Shown here: piece by piece, positions 42,706-51,646 of the stretch
Layout of the letters: each line of letters opens with the position of its first letter
Numbering within the stretch: the first letter of the stretch is position 1
From: JANSWP01 sp041941305
GTDB taxonomy: Bacteria > Bacteroidota > Bacteroidia > Chitinophagales > Saprospiraceae
Length of the DNA: 64,000 nucleotides
Reading direction: 5' to 3'
Assembly: GCA_041941305.1 (NCBI GenBank)
Contig: JBGTQJ010000004.1
Coordinates: forward strand, 186,001 to 250,000
Notes under the pieces: model-generated
Database searches by the model: none
What the model was told of the DNA's origin: nothing
The model's input: the letters and a program-made list of their open reading frames with translations, nothing else
Program-made: the position numbers and the translations under genes

Positions 42706-44076
42706 TTAAATTTTATCTTTCAAAAATACGACAGCCTTAATTAAAACCGGATCTCGGTTTTCCAGATAATCTTTCAAACTTCTTTTTACTTCAATATCTG
42801 GCTGAATTCCATACCCTACGAATTCACGACCATCCGGATAAGTATCCTTTTTCGTACAGACCCTTGCGCTACCTCCACCTGGTAAATCAAAAAGCATAGG
42901 TTGTCCAGTACTGCCAAAAGTGGGTTCTCCGATTTTTGTAAAGTGCTCGAGTTTATCAGCAGCGATTAGGAAGTCTTCTGCAGCGGATGCAGTGTTGTGA
43001 CCAATTAATACTGCTGTTGGTATTACAATCCTTTTGGCATCCAGTGAAATGGTATCTGGTTCAAAAGGAAAATCGTGGTAAAATTGGTCGTGGAATGACA
43101 AAAATTCCTGTTTTGCCCAATCGCTGCCAACAGTATCCGTTTCTGAAGTCCATTTGCCCCATGCTTTGAAAGAGGGAATATGTAACCTACTAAAGGAACG
43201 CGAGCCTTTTAAAACATTTTCGGTAGTCAAATATTGTAGGATGTCAAATCCTATATTAGTGCTGCCACCGCCATTGTATCGCAAATCCAAAATCAGGGCT
43301 TTGGCTTTGTACAACTCAGGAAGTTTTTCAATAAACAAAGTATCAATCTTGGCATTACCAAAAGAATTGAGTGAGACATAAGCAATTTCTCCTTCCAGCC
43401 ATTTGAAATCCAATAATTCTCTATTTTCAAAGGGCGGGTAAACCTCTTTCTCAGTTGTCTCGGTATGCGTCAATGTAATCGCTTTTGAGCTGCCATCAGG
43501 CAATTTGAATTCGAGATCAAAGCTTGTCCCTTTTGGGGCTCTTAGCAAACGATTGATCGAAAAATCCTCTACAATATACTCGGTAGAAGAAGAGATGTAG
43601 GGAGCTACATGTTTATCAATATAGTCTTGAGTTGACAATCCATTCACTTTTACAATTTCGCTACCGATTGGAATTTCATCTTTCTTACTCAAATTCGTTC
43701 TTGTAATAATTGCTCGTCCATCAATGTTGGTTAAAAAAAGTCGGTAATCTCCAAACCAGGTATTATACAGATTTTGGTTGATTTCAGGGGGGAAATAGAC
43801 ATTGGTATGTCCGTCTTTGAGCGTTGCACAGAATTTTTGCAATAGACGATAAAATTCATAATCATTTTCAGTCTCCTGTACTTCAGTGATCAGTTCTTTG
43901 TATCCTGCCTCCCAAGCCTTTCGATCTATTTTATCCAAATACACAAAATTGTAGTTCACTTCCTGCCAGAATTTAGATAAACCATAGACCTTTTCAGCAT
44001 TGGAGAGGGTGTTTGGCAATTGGGAAATAGAAGTTAGTGAGATAAAGAGAATAACAGCGGTGATAATTTTTTTCAT
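42706..44076 (-). CDS. Exported S41-family serine peptidase
   Basis: From the ATG at 44076 (MKKIITAVILFISLTSIS) the 456-residue protein has a signal peptide, an N-terminal helical domain with KDGHTNVYFP, a PDZ-like middle (about 125-175: GSEIVKVNGLSTQDYIDKHV) and the S41 catalytic domain with ALILDLRYNGGGSTNIGFDI. The nucleophile is S364 in GHNTASAAEDF, and PTFGSTGQPMLFDLPGGGS follows. C-terminal-processing or tricorn-like peptidases of this type trim unfolded or tagged proteins in the periplasm. The in-frame ATG at 44184 would put the signal peptide internally and is rejected. Confidence 0.87.
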   Translation of the reverse strand: MKKIITAVILFISLTSISQLPNTLSNAEKVYGLSKFWQEVNYNFVYLDKIDRKAWEAGYKELITEVQETENDYEFYRLLQKFCATLKDGHTNVYFPPEINQNLYNTWFGDYRLFLTNIDGRAIITRTNLSKKDEIPIGSEIVKVNGLSTQDYIDKHVAPYISSSTEYIVEDFSINRLLRAPKGTSFDLEFKLPDGSSKAITLTHTETTEKEVYPPFENRELLDFKWLEGEIAYVSLNSFGNAKIDTLFIEKLPELYKAKALILDLRYNGGGSTNIGFDILQYLTTENVLKGSRSFSRLHIPSFKAWGKWTSETDTVGSDWAKQEFLSFHDQFYHDFPFEPDTISLDAKRIVIPTAVLIGHNTASAAEDFLIAADKLEHFTKIGEPTFGSTGQPMLFDLPGGGSARVCTKKDTYPDGREFVGYGIQPDIEVKRSLKDYLENRDPVLIKAVVFLKDKI

Positions 44077-44213
44077 GGTTTGATTTAATCTATTTAACAA
44101 GTTCTGTAATGGTTTTTCCAATGGAACCTTGTCGGGAAATATTGTTGAAGATAAAATAACCGGAAATATGGGATAGAAAGCCAATCATAATAATTGAGCT
44201 ATGAAAAGTACCA

Positions 44214-44262
44214 TTTGGGACAATTTTGAACTAATTGGAACAATTTTGAACCATTTTTTAAA
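44214..44262. repeat. ACAATTTTGAAC tandem word
   Basis: Two copies of ACAATTTTGAAC (44220-44231 and 44240-44251) lie in the gap between the alkC-like and S41 genes. The same word is used in the hairpin at 48598-48674 and near 7797-8036. Confidence 0.4.
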
Positions 44263-44269
44263 AGGTTTC

Positions 44270-45355
44270 TTATTGAGCAATAACCTCAAAATCCAATTCT
44301 CCTTTCACAACCCCATTAATTAAAATTGCCAGTCCATGTTTACCTGGATAATGCTTCCTGGTTGAAAAGTCTTTAAAAGGCTGCTTTCGCTCCATTTTTG
44401 TATTGCCATTGGGATAAGTGTTCTCTGTAATTTTAAAAACTTTTCTCGAAGTCTTACCGGTCTTTTTTACAAAATCAATTGCGTATTCAACGCGTAATTT
44501 AGTTGGTTTTGACGCTTGACTATTGATTTCAAAATTGAAAAAGAGATCTTTTCCGATTGCTACGGGATTTGTAGTTATGGAAAAGTTTTGAACAGCAATT
44601 TTTTCTGGATTTGCAAAACCAAAAAGTACCAGAGCCTCTGTGTTTCCTTGTTTTAGTAAGCCCCGCAATGCGTGTTTCACAACCCAGTCTGTTTCTTTGG
44701 TTTTTCCCAACCATTTTTTGGCAATTGACAAAACCAATTCCGGATGGTCTTTTGAAATGTCATTCAAATTATTGGCAACACTGCGCCGGACATACTCTGA
44801 AGGATCGTTTTTCAGCTTTTCTAAAATCGGCAAGATTGGAGCAGGGTCTTTTTTGTATTTTGGCAAAGCCATCGCCCAGGGCAGTCTTGGTCTGCATCCC
44901 TCGCTGGCCAACCTCCGTACATGATGGTTTTGGTGATCTGCCCAATCCAATATTTGTTGCATTACGCGTTCTTCGTATTTGATAATGAATGGTCGAATGG
45001 CAAATTCTGCACTTGCCCATTCTGTAAAATGAGCCATGGCATCCAAGGAAGTTTCCAATTCATCCAAACCAAAAACCTCCACATAATCTGGAAAAAACAT
45101 GTATTCAAATCCCGAACTGCCAGAAATGACTTTTGTATAAAGCTCAATAGTTTTTGAGTAAGGCAAACCCAACACTTCTTGTAAGCAAAGCGTAATATGT
45201 CTCATTCGATCTTTAAGCTCCCGAGCTTCCCATTCAGCGTCAAATATTTTTTCGAGAAAAGATTTATCTGGAAAGGAGGGATGATGTTCTTGAAACTTCT
45301 TGATTAATGTTTGAAAGAATGTTTCGTTATAGAGGTTTTTTAATGGTTCCGCCAT
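44270..45355 (-). CDS. alkC: AlkC/AlkD-like DNA alkylation repair glycosylase
   Basis: The 361-residue protein is built from HEAT-like repeats (about 10-240). It carries WADHQNHHVRRLASEGCRPR, LPWAMALPKYKKDP and NDPSEYVRRSVANNLNDISK, the hallmark of the AlkC/AlkD family, which removes alkylated bases without base flipping. A C-terminal beta domain (about 255-361) with FSITTNPVAIGKDLFFNFEI matches the extra immunoglobulin-like domain found in many AlkC enzymes but not AlkD. I therefore prefer AlkC. No signal peptide; it acts on DNA in the cytoplasm. Confidence 0.83.
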   Translation of the reverse strand: MAEPLKNLYNETFFQTLIKKFQEHHPSFPDKSFLEKIFDAEWEARELKDRMRHITLCLQEVLGLPYSKTIELYTKVISGSSGFEYMFFPDYVEVFGLDELETSLDAMAHFTEWASAEFAIRPFIIKYEERVMQQILDWADHQNHHVRRLASEGCRPRLPWAMALPKYKKDPAPILPILEKLKNDPSEYVRRSVANNLNDISKDHPELVLSIAKKWLGKTKETDWVVKHALRGLLKQGNTEALVLFGFANPEKIAVQNFSITTNPVAIGKDLFFNFEINSQASKPTKLRVEYAIDFVKKTGKTSRKVFKITENTYPNGNTKMERKQPFKDFSTRKHYPGKHGLAILINGVVKGELDFEVIAQ

Positions 45356-45361
45356 GAGGAA

Positions 45362-45441
45362 GAGTTTGAGAAATTGAGAGAATGAGCATTTGGGAGGTCA
45401 AGATTTTTTAATCTCTAAATACCTCCAATTCTCAAACTCAT
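45362..45441. repeat. TTTGAGA word hairpin
   Basis: GAGTTTGAGAAATTGAGAG (from 45362) and TGGGAGGT pair with ACCTCCAATTCTCAAACTCA (45421-45440). The arms use 7-bp-like units TTTGAGA, AATTGAG, AGAATGA. Confidence 0.5.
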
Positions 45442-45598
45442 CGCTTAAATGGTCAAATTAACTAAATATTGTAGGCGAATATAGGTTCTAGCAGCCCATT
45501 TTCACATTTTTTAACGTTCTCAATTTTTCGATTTTTTCCCAATTTTTTTTCTTTGCCCTCCTTTTATTCAGTTTGTGCCTTAATAGCATAAATTTTAT

Positions 45599-45660
45599 GT
45601 GTTCGAGACTTTTGAAAAAGTATCAAATATGAACACTTAAACACAAACACCAGAACACAA
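45599..45660. repeat. GTGTTC/GAACAC word hairpin in the moxR leader
   Basis: GTGTTCGAGACTTTT (from 45599) pairs imperfectly with AAAGTATCAAATATGAACAC (45617-45636), and further ACACAAACACCAGAACAC words follow up to 15 nt before the moxR start. Confidence 0.4.
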
Positions 45661-45673
45661 TTCTTAAAAAAAT

Positions 45674-46672
45674 ATGAGTACAATTGCAGTTGATATTCAG
45701 GAATTAAATGATAAAATCCATAAGGAAAGTGGCATTGTGGAGATGATTCAAATGGAAATGGGCAAGGTCATCATTGGGCAAAAACATTTGTCTGAGCGAT
45801 TGTTGATGGGTTTGCTTATCAATGGTCATATTTTATTGGAAGGGGTACCTGGATTGGCAAAAACCCTTTCGATAACTACGCTTGCAAAAACAGTAGATGC
45901 TTCTTTTTCCAGGATTCAATTTACACCTGATTTGTTGCCAGCAGATTTGTTGGGAACCATGATATACAGTCCCAAGAAAGAAGAATTTAGCATTAAAAAA
46001 GGTCCCATCTTCGCCAATTTTATTTTGGCGGACGAGATCAACCGGGCACCGGCAAAAGTACAATCAGCTTTGCTGGAAGTCATGCAGGAACGCCAGGTGA
46101 CCATAGGAGATAATACCTACCAACTTGAAGAGCCATTCCTTGTTTTGGCAACTCAAAATCCAATTGAACAGGAGGGGACTTATCCTTTGCCTGAAGCCCA
46201 GGTAGACCGGTTTATTTTCAAAGTCATTGTGGACTATCCGAGCCGTGAGGATGAAATGAAAATCATTGAACAAAACATTCAGAAAACCAAACCAGAACCC
46301 AATAAAGTGCTTTCGCCAGCACAAATCCTTAGAGTAAGAGATGTTGTGTCAGAAGTATACATCGACGAAAAAATTCGAAAATACATCGTAGATATCGTTT
46401 TTGCCACCCGATACCCAAATGAGGCAGGACTTCAAAAAATAGAACCCTACATTCAATATGGTGCTTCTCCACGGGCAGGCATTAATATGGCTTTAGCTGC
46501 CAAAGCACATGCTTTCATCAATCGCAGAGGATACATCATACCAGAAGATGTCCGAAATGTATGTCACGACATATTGCGTCATCGTCTGGGTTTGACCTAC
46601 GAGGCTGCTGCTGAAAATGTACAATCAGAAGCGATTATTGATGAAGTATTGGATGCTGTTGAAGTGCCTTGA
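45674..46672 (+). CDS. moxR: MoxR-family AAA+ ATPase
   Basis: The 332-residue ATPase has the MoxR-type Walker A GVPGLAKT, Walker B ILADEINRAPAK, sensor 1 VLATQNPIEQEGTYPLPEAQ and the lid helix (GASPRAGINMALAAKAHA). Such ATPases act with von Willebrand factor A proteins as chaperones for complex assembly or cofactor insertion. It is the first gene of the DUF58-bat operon here. No membrane segment. Confidence 0.95.
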   Translation: MSTIAVDIQELNDKIHKESGIVEMIQMEMGKVIIGQKHLSERLLMGLLINGHILLEGVPGLAKTLSITTLAKTVDASFSRIQFTPDLLPADLLGTMIYSPKKEEFSIKKGPIFANFILADEINRAPAKVQSALLEVMQERQVTIGDNTYQLEEPFLVLATQNPIEQEGTYPLPEAQVDRFIFKVIVDYPSREDEMKIIEQNIQKTKPEPNKVLSPAQILRVRDVVSEVYIDEKIRKYIVDIVFATRYPNEAGLQKIEPYIQYGASPRAGINMALAAKAHAFINRRGYIIPEDVRNVCHDILRHRLGLTYEAAAENVQSEAIIDEVLDAVEVP

Positions 46673-46731
46673 TGGTGGATGATGGATAAATAATTCTTTT
46701 ATTGCTTCCTTATACATTCTTTAATTATAAA

Positions 46732-47598
46732 ATGGAGACTTCAGAATTACTTAAAAAAGTACGAAAGATTGAGATCAAGACAAAGGGCTTGTCGCGCAAT
46801 ATTTTTGCGGGGGAATACCACAGTGCTTTTAAGGGAAGAGGGATAGAGTTTAGTGAAGTACGGGAGTATCAACCGGGAGATGATATCCGACTTATCGATT
46901 GGAAGGTGACGGCACGACTCAATCATCCATATATAAAGGTTTTCCAGGAGGAACGAGAACTGACTTTGATGATCCTGGTGGATGTGAGTGGTTCTGAGTC
47001 ATTTGGTACAAAGAATTGGTTTAAGCGGGAAATGGTTACAGAAATAGCGGCAGTATTGGCTTTTTCCGCGATGCAGAATAATGATAAAGTTGGGGTCATA
47101 TTTTTTAGTGATAAAATCGAAAAATTCATTCCACCACAAAAGGGAAAGATGCATGTATTACGAATCATTCGTGAATTGTTGGACTTTGAACCGGAAAGTA
47201 AGGGAACCGATATTGCGGAAGCATTGAGATACTATTCGAATGTGATCCGAAAGCGAGCAACGGTATTTTTGATCTCAGACTTTATTGGAAGTGATTTTGA
47301 AGATGCGATGAAATCAGTTCGAAGTCGTCATGATTTGATTGCCATGCAGGTTTTTGATCCCCGCGAGGCTGAGTTGCCCTCAATAGGGTTGGTGCGCTTG
47401 CGAGACGCTGAAACGGGGAGAGAACGATGGATAGATACTTCCAGGAAGAAGATCAGGGATCACTATCGCAAAGCATGGTTTCAGACCAGAGGTAACTTAG
47501 AGCAATTTTTGAAGAAAAATGGGATTGACTTCATCCCCTTGAGAACAGATAGAGATTATGTGGTGCCGATGATGAATTTTTTTAAATCCAGATTTTGA
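46732..47598 (+). CDS. DUF58 domain protein of the MoxR-Bat system
   Basis: From the ATG at 46732 (METSELLKKVRKIEIKTKG) the protein has 288 residues. The DUF58 signature is FKGRGIEFSEVREYQPGDD-IRLIDW, followed by a vWA-like domain with MILVDVSGSESFGT (MIDAS-like DxSxS) and EPESKGTDIAEALRYYSNVI. It is cytoplasmic, 59 nt behind moxR, and likely a direct MoxR partner. The in-frame ATG at 46702 adds a non-conserved aromatic stretch and is less likely. Confidence 0.92.
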   Translation: METSELLKKVRKIEIKTKGLSRNIFAGEYHSAFKGRGIEFSEVREYQPGDDIRLIDWKVTARLNHPYIKVFQEERELTLMILVDVSGSESFGTKNWFKREMVTEIAAVLAFSAMQNNDKVGVIFFSDKIEKFIPPQKGKMHVLRIIRELLDFEPESKGTDIAEALRYYSNVIRKRATVFLISDFIGSDFEDAMKSVRSRHDLIAMQVFDPREAELPSIGLVRLRDAETGRERWIDTSRKKIRDHYRKAWFQTRGNLEQFLKKNGIDFIPLRTDRDYVVPMMNFFKSRF

Positions 47599-47605
47599 TT
47601 TTGGC

Positions 47606-48583
47606 ATGAGCAAAAACTACATTTTAGGACTTTGCTTTACTTTTTTCGTTTACCATGCCTCATTTGGACAACAAATTGAGGTAAGCGCAACTATTGATTC
47701 CTTATACATTTTAATTGGCTCTCAGACGAATATCACTTTGGAAGTCACTAAGCCAAGCAGTAGGGATGTTCAATTTCCATTGATTTTAGATACACTTAGT
47801 CGTGATATTGAAGTACTTGACCAGACACCATTGGATAGTACATCTCTTGCCGAAGAACAAAACACCCGATTGACCAAAACGCTTACAGTTACTTCCTTTG
47901 AGGGAGGCTATCATACCATTCCACCTTTCAAATTTTTTACAAAAAATGAAGTTGGTGGAATAGATACTTTAATGACCAATCCATTGAGCCTGGAGGTCTT
48001 GTTGGTTCCTGTAGATACAACTCAGGCGATTAAACCAATTAAGGCTCCTGAGGAAATTCCCTATACTATCAGGGATGCAATGCCATGGATTTTGGGAGGC
48101 TTGTTATTATTAGCTATTGTTTTAGGTATTATCTTTTTCTTAAGGCGAAAGAAGGAACCAGAAGCACCAGTACTTCGTCCAATACCCAAAGAACCTGCTC
48201 ATGTCATTGCCTACCGAGAATTGGATAAATTAAAAGAAGAAAAATTGTGGCAATCAGGGGAAGTAAAAGCCTTCCATTCCCGATTAACTGAAATAATAAG
48301 AGGGTATATCGAACATCGTTTCCAAATTCCTGCCTTGGAGCGCACAAGTGATGAAGTCTTCAAAAGTTTTAAAGACAAAGAACTAGCAGAAAAAATACCT
48401 TTTGAAGACTTGCATCGTATGCTAATGTTGGCAGATTTGGTAAAATTTGCAAAAGGACAGCCCGAACCCAGCGAAAACCACAACTCACTTGAGCAAGCAT
48501 ATGCTTTTGTTCAGAAGACTTTTAATATACTAATTGAAGAGAAACCAACTTCTGACCTAGTTGATACGACTGAAGAGGAGTAG
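47606..48583 (+). CDS. BatD-like membrane protein of the Bat operon
   Basis: The 325-residue protein has a signal peptide (about 1-21), a periplasmic beta-sandwich (about 24-135: EVSATIDSLYILIGSQTNIT), one transmembrane helix (about 158-178: MPWILGGLLLLAIVLGIIFF), and a cytoplasmic tail with KAFHSRLTEIIRGYIEHRF, typical of short proteins between DUF58 and batA in Bacteroidota. It starts 7 nt after the DUF58 gene, so it is co-transcribed. It likely links the ATPase side to the membrane vWA subunits. Confidence 0.82.
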   Translation: MSKNYILGLCFTFFVYHASFGQQIEVSATIDSLYILIGSQTNITLEVTKPSSRDVQFPLILDTLSRDIEVLDQTPLDSTSLAEEQNTRLTKTLTVTSFEGGYHTIPPFKFFTKNEVGGIDTLMTNPLSLEVLLVPVDTTQAIKPIKAPEEIPYTIRDAMPWILGGLLLLAIVLGIIFFLRRKKEPEAPVLRPIPKEPAHVIAYRELDKLKEEKLWQSGEVKAFHSRLTEIIRGYIEHRFQIPALERTSDEVFKSFKDKELAEKIPFEDLHRMLMLADLVKFAKGQPEPSENHNSLEQAYAFVQKTFNILIEEKPTSDLVDTTEEE

Positions 48584-48597
48584 CTTTTTTTGTTTTA

Positions 48598-48674
48598 AGT
48601 TGTTCATAGTTGTTCAAAAATGGTTCAAATTGTTCTTTATGGAGATTTGAACAATCTTAAACAATTTTGAACCA
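48598..48674. repeat. GTTCAAA word hairpin inside the bat operon
   Basis: AGTTGTTCATAGTTGTTC, then AAAATGGTTCAAATTGTTC (48598-48636), pair with GATTTGAACAATCTTAAAC and AATTTTGAACC (48644-48673). It fills most of the 105-nt gap before batA. It uses the same word as 7797-8036 and 44220-44251. Confidence 0.55.
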
Positions 48675-48688
48675 ATTAATAAAAAACG

Positions 48689-49681
48689 ATGCCTGACATC
48701 ACATTTAAAAATCCGGAAGTCTTATGGTTGCTTTTGGGCTTGATTCCACTGGTCGTGGGCTATGTGATGTATCAATCCAAGGGGCAAGCTGCAGTAAGAT
48801 TGTCTAGTCTTCGAGCTATTGAAAATGCACCTGTCTCCTGGAAATACTATTTTAGACATTTGCCCTCGATTTTCCGCATTTTGACAATCGGGCTGGTAAT
48901 TGTCGCTTTGGCAAGGCCACAATCTTCGGAAAGCTGGACAGATAAAGAGGTAGAAGGAATTGACATTGTTATTTGCACAGATATTTCGGGCAGTATGGAG
49001 GCGATGGATTTTAAACCCAATCGTTTGGAGGCTGCAAAGGAGGTGGCTGCCGAATTTATCGCCAGTCGCCCAAATGATAGGATTGGGTTGGTTATTTTTG
49101 AGGGTGAAAGCTTTACACAATGTCCATTGACGACAGATCATGAAGTTGTGCTGAATTTGCTTTCGGAAATTAAAGAAGGTATGCTTGAAGATGGCACAGC
49201 AATGGGACTTGGACTGGCAACATCTGTGGCGCGATTGAAAGATAGTGATGCCAAAAGTCGGGTGGTCATCATGCTTACCGATGGTGTCAATAATCGAGGA
49301 GAAGTATCTCCACAAACTGCCGGAGAAATTGCCAGGGAATTTGGCGTTCGGGTGTATACAGTAGGAGTGGGTACGCGAGGGCAGGCACCTATGCCCGTAC
49401 AGACGCCTTTTGGCATGCAAACTCAAATGGTCGATGTGGAAATTGACGAAGATATTTTGACGGAAGTAGCTCAAATGACGGGTGGCAAATATTTTAGAGC
49501 TACCAATAAGGAGTCATTAACCCAAATTTATCAGGAGATCGACCAATTGGAAAAAACGCGCATTAGTGTGATTGAATTTAGTGAGAAAAACGATGTGTTT
49601 TTGCCACTTGTTTTGTTGGCAGGGCTATTATTCTTGTTAGAAATTTTGTTTAGATATACTTTTTTTAGAACAGTACCCTAA
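48689..49681 (+). CDS. batA: BatA, von Willebrand factor A membrane protein
   Basis: The 330-residue protein has two N-terminal transmembrane helices (about 10-28 and 60-77), a vWA domain with an intact metal-ion-dependent adhesion site (D98-I-S100-G-S102, later T-D in DHEVV and MLTDGVNNRGE), and a C-terminal helix (about 308-326). It is oriented with the vWA domain in the periplasm, as in the Bat complex. The name follows operon position and similarity to the Bacteroides aerotolerance system. Confidence 0.93.
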   Translation: MPDITFKNPEVLWLLLGLIPLVVGYVMYQSKGQAAVRLSSLRAIENAPVSWKYYFRHLPSIFRILTIGLVIVALARPQSSESWTDKEVEGIDIVICTDISGSMEAMDFKPNRLEAAKEVAAEFIASRPNDRIGLVIFEGESFTQCPLTTDHEVVLNLLSEIKEGMLEDGTAMGLGLATSVARLKDSDAKSRVVIMLTDGVNNRGEVSPQTAGEIAREFGVRVYTVGVGTRGQAPMPVQTPFGMQTQMVDVEIDEDILTEVAQMTGGKYFRATNKESLTQIYQEIDQLEKTRISVIEFSEKNDVFLPLVLLAGLLFLLEILFRYTFFRTVP

Positions 49682-49683
49682 AG

Positions 49684-49748
49684 TAGCTCCAGCTGCCAGG
49701 CGTAGAAGCTTATTTAATCTTCTTCGGCAGCCAGCCAGAGCGACTTTA
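49684..49748. repeat. Imperfect palindrome E between batA and batB
   Basis: AAGTAGCTCCAGCTGCCAGG, continuing CGTAGAAG, faces CTTCTTCGGCAGCCAGCCAG, continuing AGCGACTT, as an imperfect inverted repeat of about 30 bp per arm. It occupies nearly the whole gap between two operon genes and is GC-richer than its surroundings. Confidence 0.5.
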
Positions 49749-49761
49749 CAGCTTCTTTTTT

Positions 49762-50799
49762 ATGTTCCGTTTTGAACATACGACCTATCTTTATTTGCTG
49801 GCGCTTATTCCCGTCCTGATTGGACTATTTATCCTGGCTCGTCATTTCCGAAAAAGGGCTATTCGGGAATTTGGTGATTGGGAAGTGATGCAGCGATTGA
49901 TGCCAGAGTACTCAAGGATTCGGCCAATTGTAAAGGCTGGCTTAATGATTTTTGCTTTTCTGGGGCTGGTTTTTGCCATCGCCAATCCTCAAATGCAAAC
50001 AAAGTTGGAAACCGTTACGCGGGAAGGAGTGGAAATTATGATTGCTTTGGATGTTTCCAATAGCATGTTGGCTGAAGACATCGCACCGAATCGCCTGGAT
50101 CAAGCCAAGTTGGCTATTTCTCAGTTGATTAAGAGACTACATAATGATAAATTGGGATTGGTGGTTTTTGCAGGGCAAGCCTATGTCCAATTGCCATTGA
50201 CAACGGATTATGCAGCTGCGAGAATGTTTTTGAGCAGTGTCAATACCAATATGGTTCCCGTCCAAGGAACTGCTATCGGTACAGCCATTGAGCTTTGTTT
50301 GGAGTCTTTTGATGAGGATGCCACGAATAATAAGGCACTTATCATTATTTCTGATGGAGAAAACCATGAAGATGATGCCATTCAACAAGCCAAGGCAGCA
50401 CAAGAAATGGGGATTCAGGTGCATACTATTGGAATTGGTTCTCCTGATGGCGTTCCTATCCCTGTTTATAGTGCTCAGGGAAGGAAAGATTTTAGAAGAG
50501 ATAGATCCGGCAATGTGGTGATTACAAAGTTGAATGAAACTATGATGCAGCAAGTTGCTGCTGCTGGAGCTGGATCCTATGTGAGAGCGACCAATGTCAC
50601 GGCAGCTTTGAAACTCGTCTTTGATAAAATCAATGAACTGGAGAAGGAGGAGTTTGACACCACCAAAATTGCGGGGTATGATTCGATGTATCAAATCCCT
50701 TTGGCAATAGCCTTGTTTTTTCTGGTCTTGGAATTTATTATTTTGCCCAGGAAAAACAGACTGTTATCAAAAGTTGATGTCTTTAAAATTAAGGTTTAA
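49762..50799 (+). CDS. batB: BatB, von Willebrand factor A membrane protein
   Basis: The 345-residue paralogue of BatA has the same plan: N-terminal helices (about 9-27 and 57-75), a vWA domain with MIDAS residues D97-V-S99-N-S101 and IISDGENHEDD, and a C-terminal helix (about 313-330, IPLALFFLVLEFIILP region). Together with BatA it should form the periplasmic vWA pair. batC starts 12 nt downstream. Confidence 0.93.
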   Translation: MFRFEHTTYLYLLALIPVLIGLFILARHFRKRAIREFGDWEVMQRLMPEYSRIRPIVKAGLMIFAFLGLVFAIANPQMQTKLETVTREGVEIMIALDVSNSMLAEDIAPNRLDQAKLAISQLIKRLHNDKLGLVVFAGQAYVQLPLTTDYAAARMFLSSVNTNMVPVQGTAIGTAIELCLESFDEDATNNKALIIISDGENHEDDAIQQAKAAQEMGIQVHTIGIGSPDGVPIPVYSAQGRKDFRRDRSGNVVITKLNETMMQQVAAAGAGSYVRATNVTAALKLVFDKINELEKEEFDTTKIAGYDSMYQIPLAIALFFLVLEFIILPRKNRLLSKVDVFKIKV

Positions 50800-50811
50800 A
50801 AATTTAAATCC

Positions 50812-51606
50812 ATGTTCCTAAAACAGTTAATATCAGGTTTGCTAATTCTTGGATTATGTTTTACCATTCAGGCACAAGGAGAACGGAAATTTGTCCGCAG
50901 TGGTAATGAAGCCTATGAACAGGGGAATTATGAGGAAGCCGCTGAATCCTATCGAAAAGGCATTGAAGAAAATGCTTATTCCTATGAAGCCAATTTTAAT
51001 TTAGGGGGTGCTTTGTACCAACAAGGAGCGTTTGAATCTGCAGGGAAGCAATTTGATTTGTTGAGACAACCTGGTATGGACAAAGAAAAACTTGCCAAAG
51101 TTTATCACAACCTGGGCAACACCTTCATGGAACAAGAGCAATATAGAGAAGCTATAGAAGCATACAAAGAGGCCTTGAGAAACAATCCTGCTGATGAAGA
51201 TACGCGGTATAATTTGATCTATGCAAAAGAAAAATTGAAGGAACAAGAACAACAGCAGCAACAACAAGATCAACAGAACCAGGAAAACCAAGAAGAACAA
51301 CAAGAACAGGAACAGAATCAGGACCAAAACCAGGAGCAAGAAGACCAAGAAGAAAAGCAACAGCAGGAACAAGAAAATCAGCAACAAGAGCAACAAGAAA
51401 ATCAGCAACAACAGCAGCAAGAGCAAAATCAGAATCAGGAACAGCAGCAACAACAAGGTCAGCAGGGCGAACAAAAAGATGAAATATCAAGAAAAGAGGC
51501 AGAGCGCATTTTACAAGCATTGCAGTTAGACGAAAAGCAATTGCACGACCAAATGAAAAAGAAAAAAATAAAAGGACAGCGGGTAAGAATCGTTAAGGAT
51601 TGGTAA
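50812..51606 (+). CDS. batC: BatC, TPR protein with long Gln-rich region
   Basis: The 264-residue protein has a signal peptide (1-21), three TPR motifs (about 24-135), and then about 80 residues (144-223) made almost only of Gln, Glu, Asn and Asp, ending in a basic C-terminus (KKKKIKGQRVRIVKDW) typical of BatC. The Gln tract is encoded by mixed CAA/CAG codons, so it is not a simple expanding triplet repeat. Such low-complexity tracts often span the periplasm or mediate protein contacts; the role here is unknown. Confidence 0.9.
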   Translation: MFLKQLISGLLILGLCFTIQAQGERKFVRSGNEAYEQGNYEEAAESYRKGIEENAYSYEANFNLGGALYQQGAFESAGKQFDLLRQPGMDKEKLAKVYHNLGNTFMEQEQYREAIEAYKEALRNNPADEDTRYNLIYAKEKLKEQEQQQQQQDQQNQENQEEQQEQEQNQDQNQEQEDQEEKQQQEQENQQQEQQENQQQQQQEQNQNQEQQQQQGQQGEQKDEISRKEAERILQALQLDEKQLHDQMKKKKIKGQRVRIVKDW

Positions 51607-51646
51607 GTTCTACAAAGGTTTTTAAAAGTTTTAGGGCTTTAGCAAA

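Larger units (their letters stand above)
45356..45673. other. Divergent region upstream of the moxR-bat operon
   Basis: It contains two word-repeat hairpins (45362-45441 and 45599-45660) and possible -7 boxes (TTTCTTTG near 45548, GACTTTTG near 45607). No gene found. The bat promoter must lie here. Confidence 0.4.

Noticed and set aside
48722..49474. 250-codon minus-strand frame opposite batA
   Set aside because: It lies entirely within a well-supported gene, and its product is Cys/His/Asn-rich without any recognisable domain.
51001..51520. Long minus-strand frames rich in Leu or Val opposite batC
   Set aside because: They are mirror images of the Gln/Glu-rich tract of BatC (CAA/CAG read backwards as Leu or Val codons), not genes.
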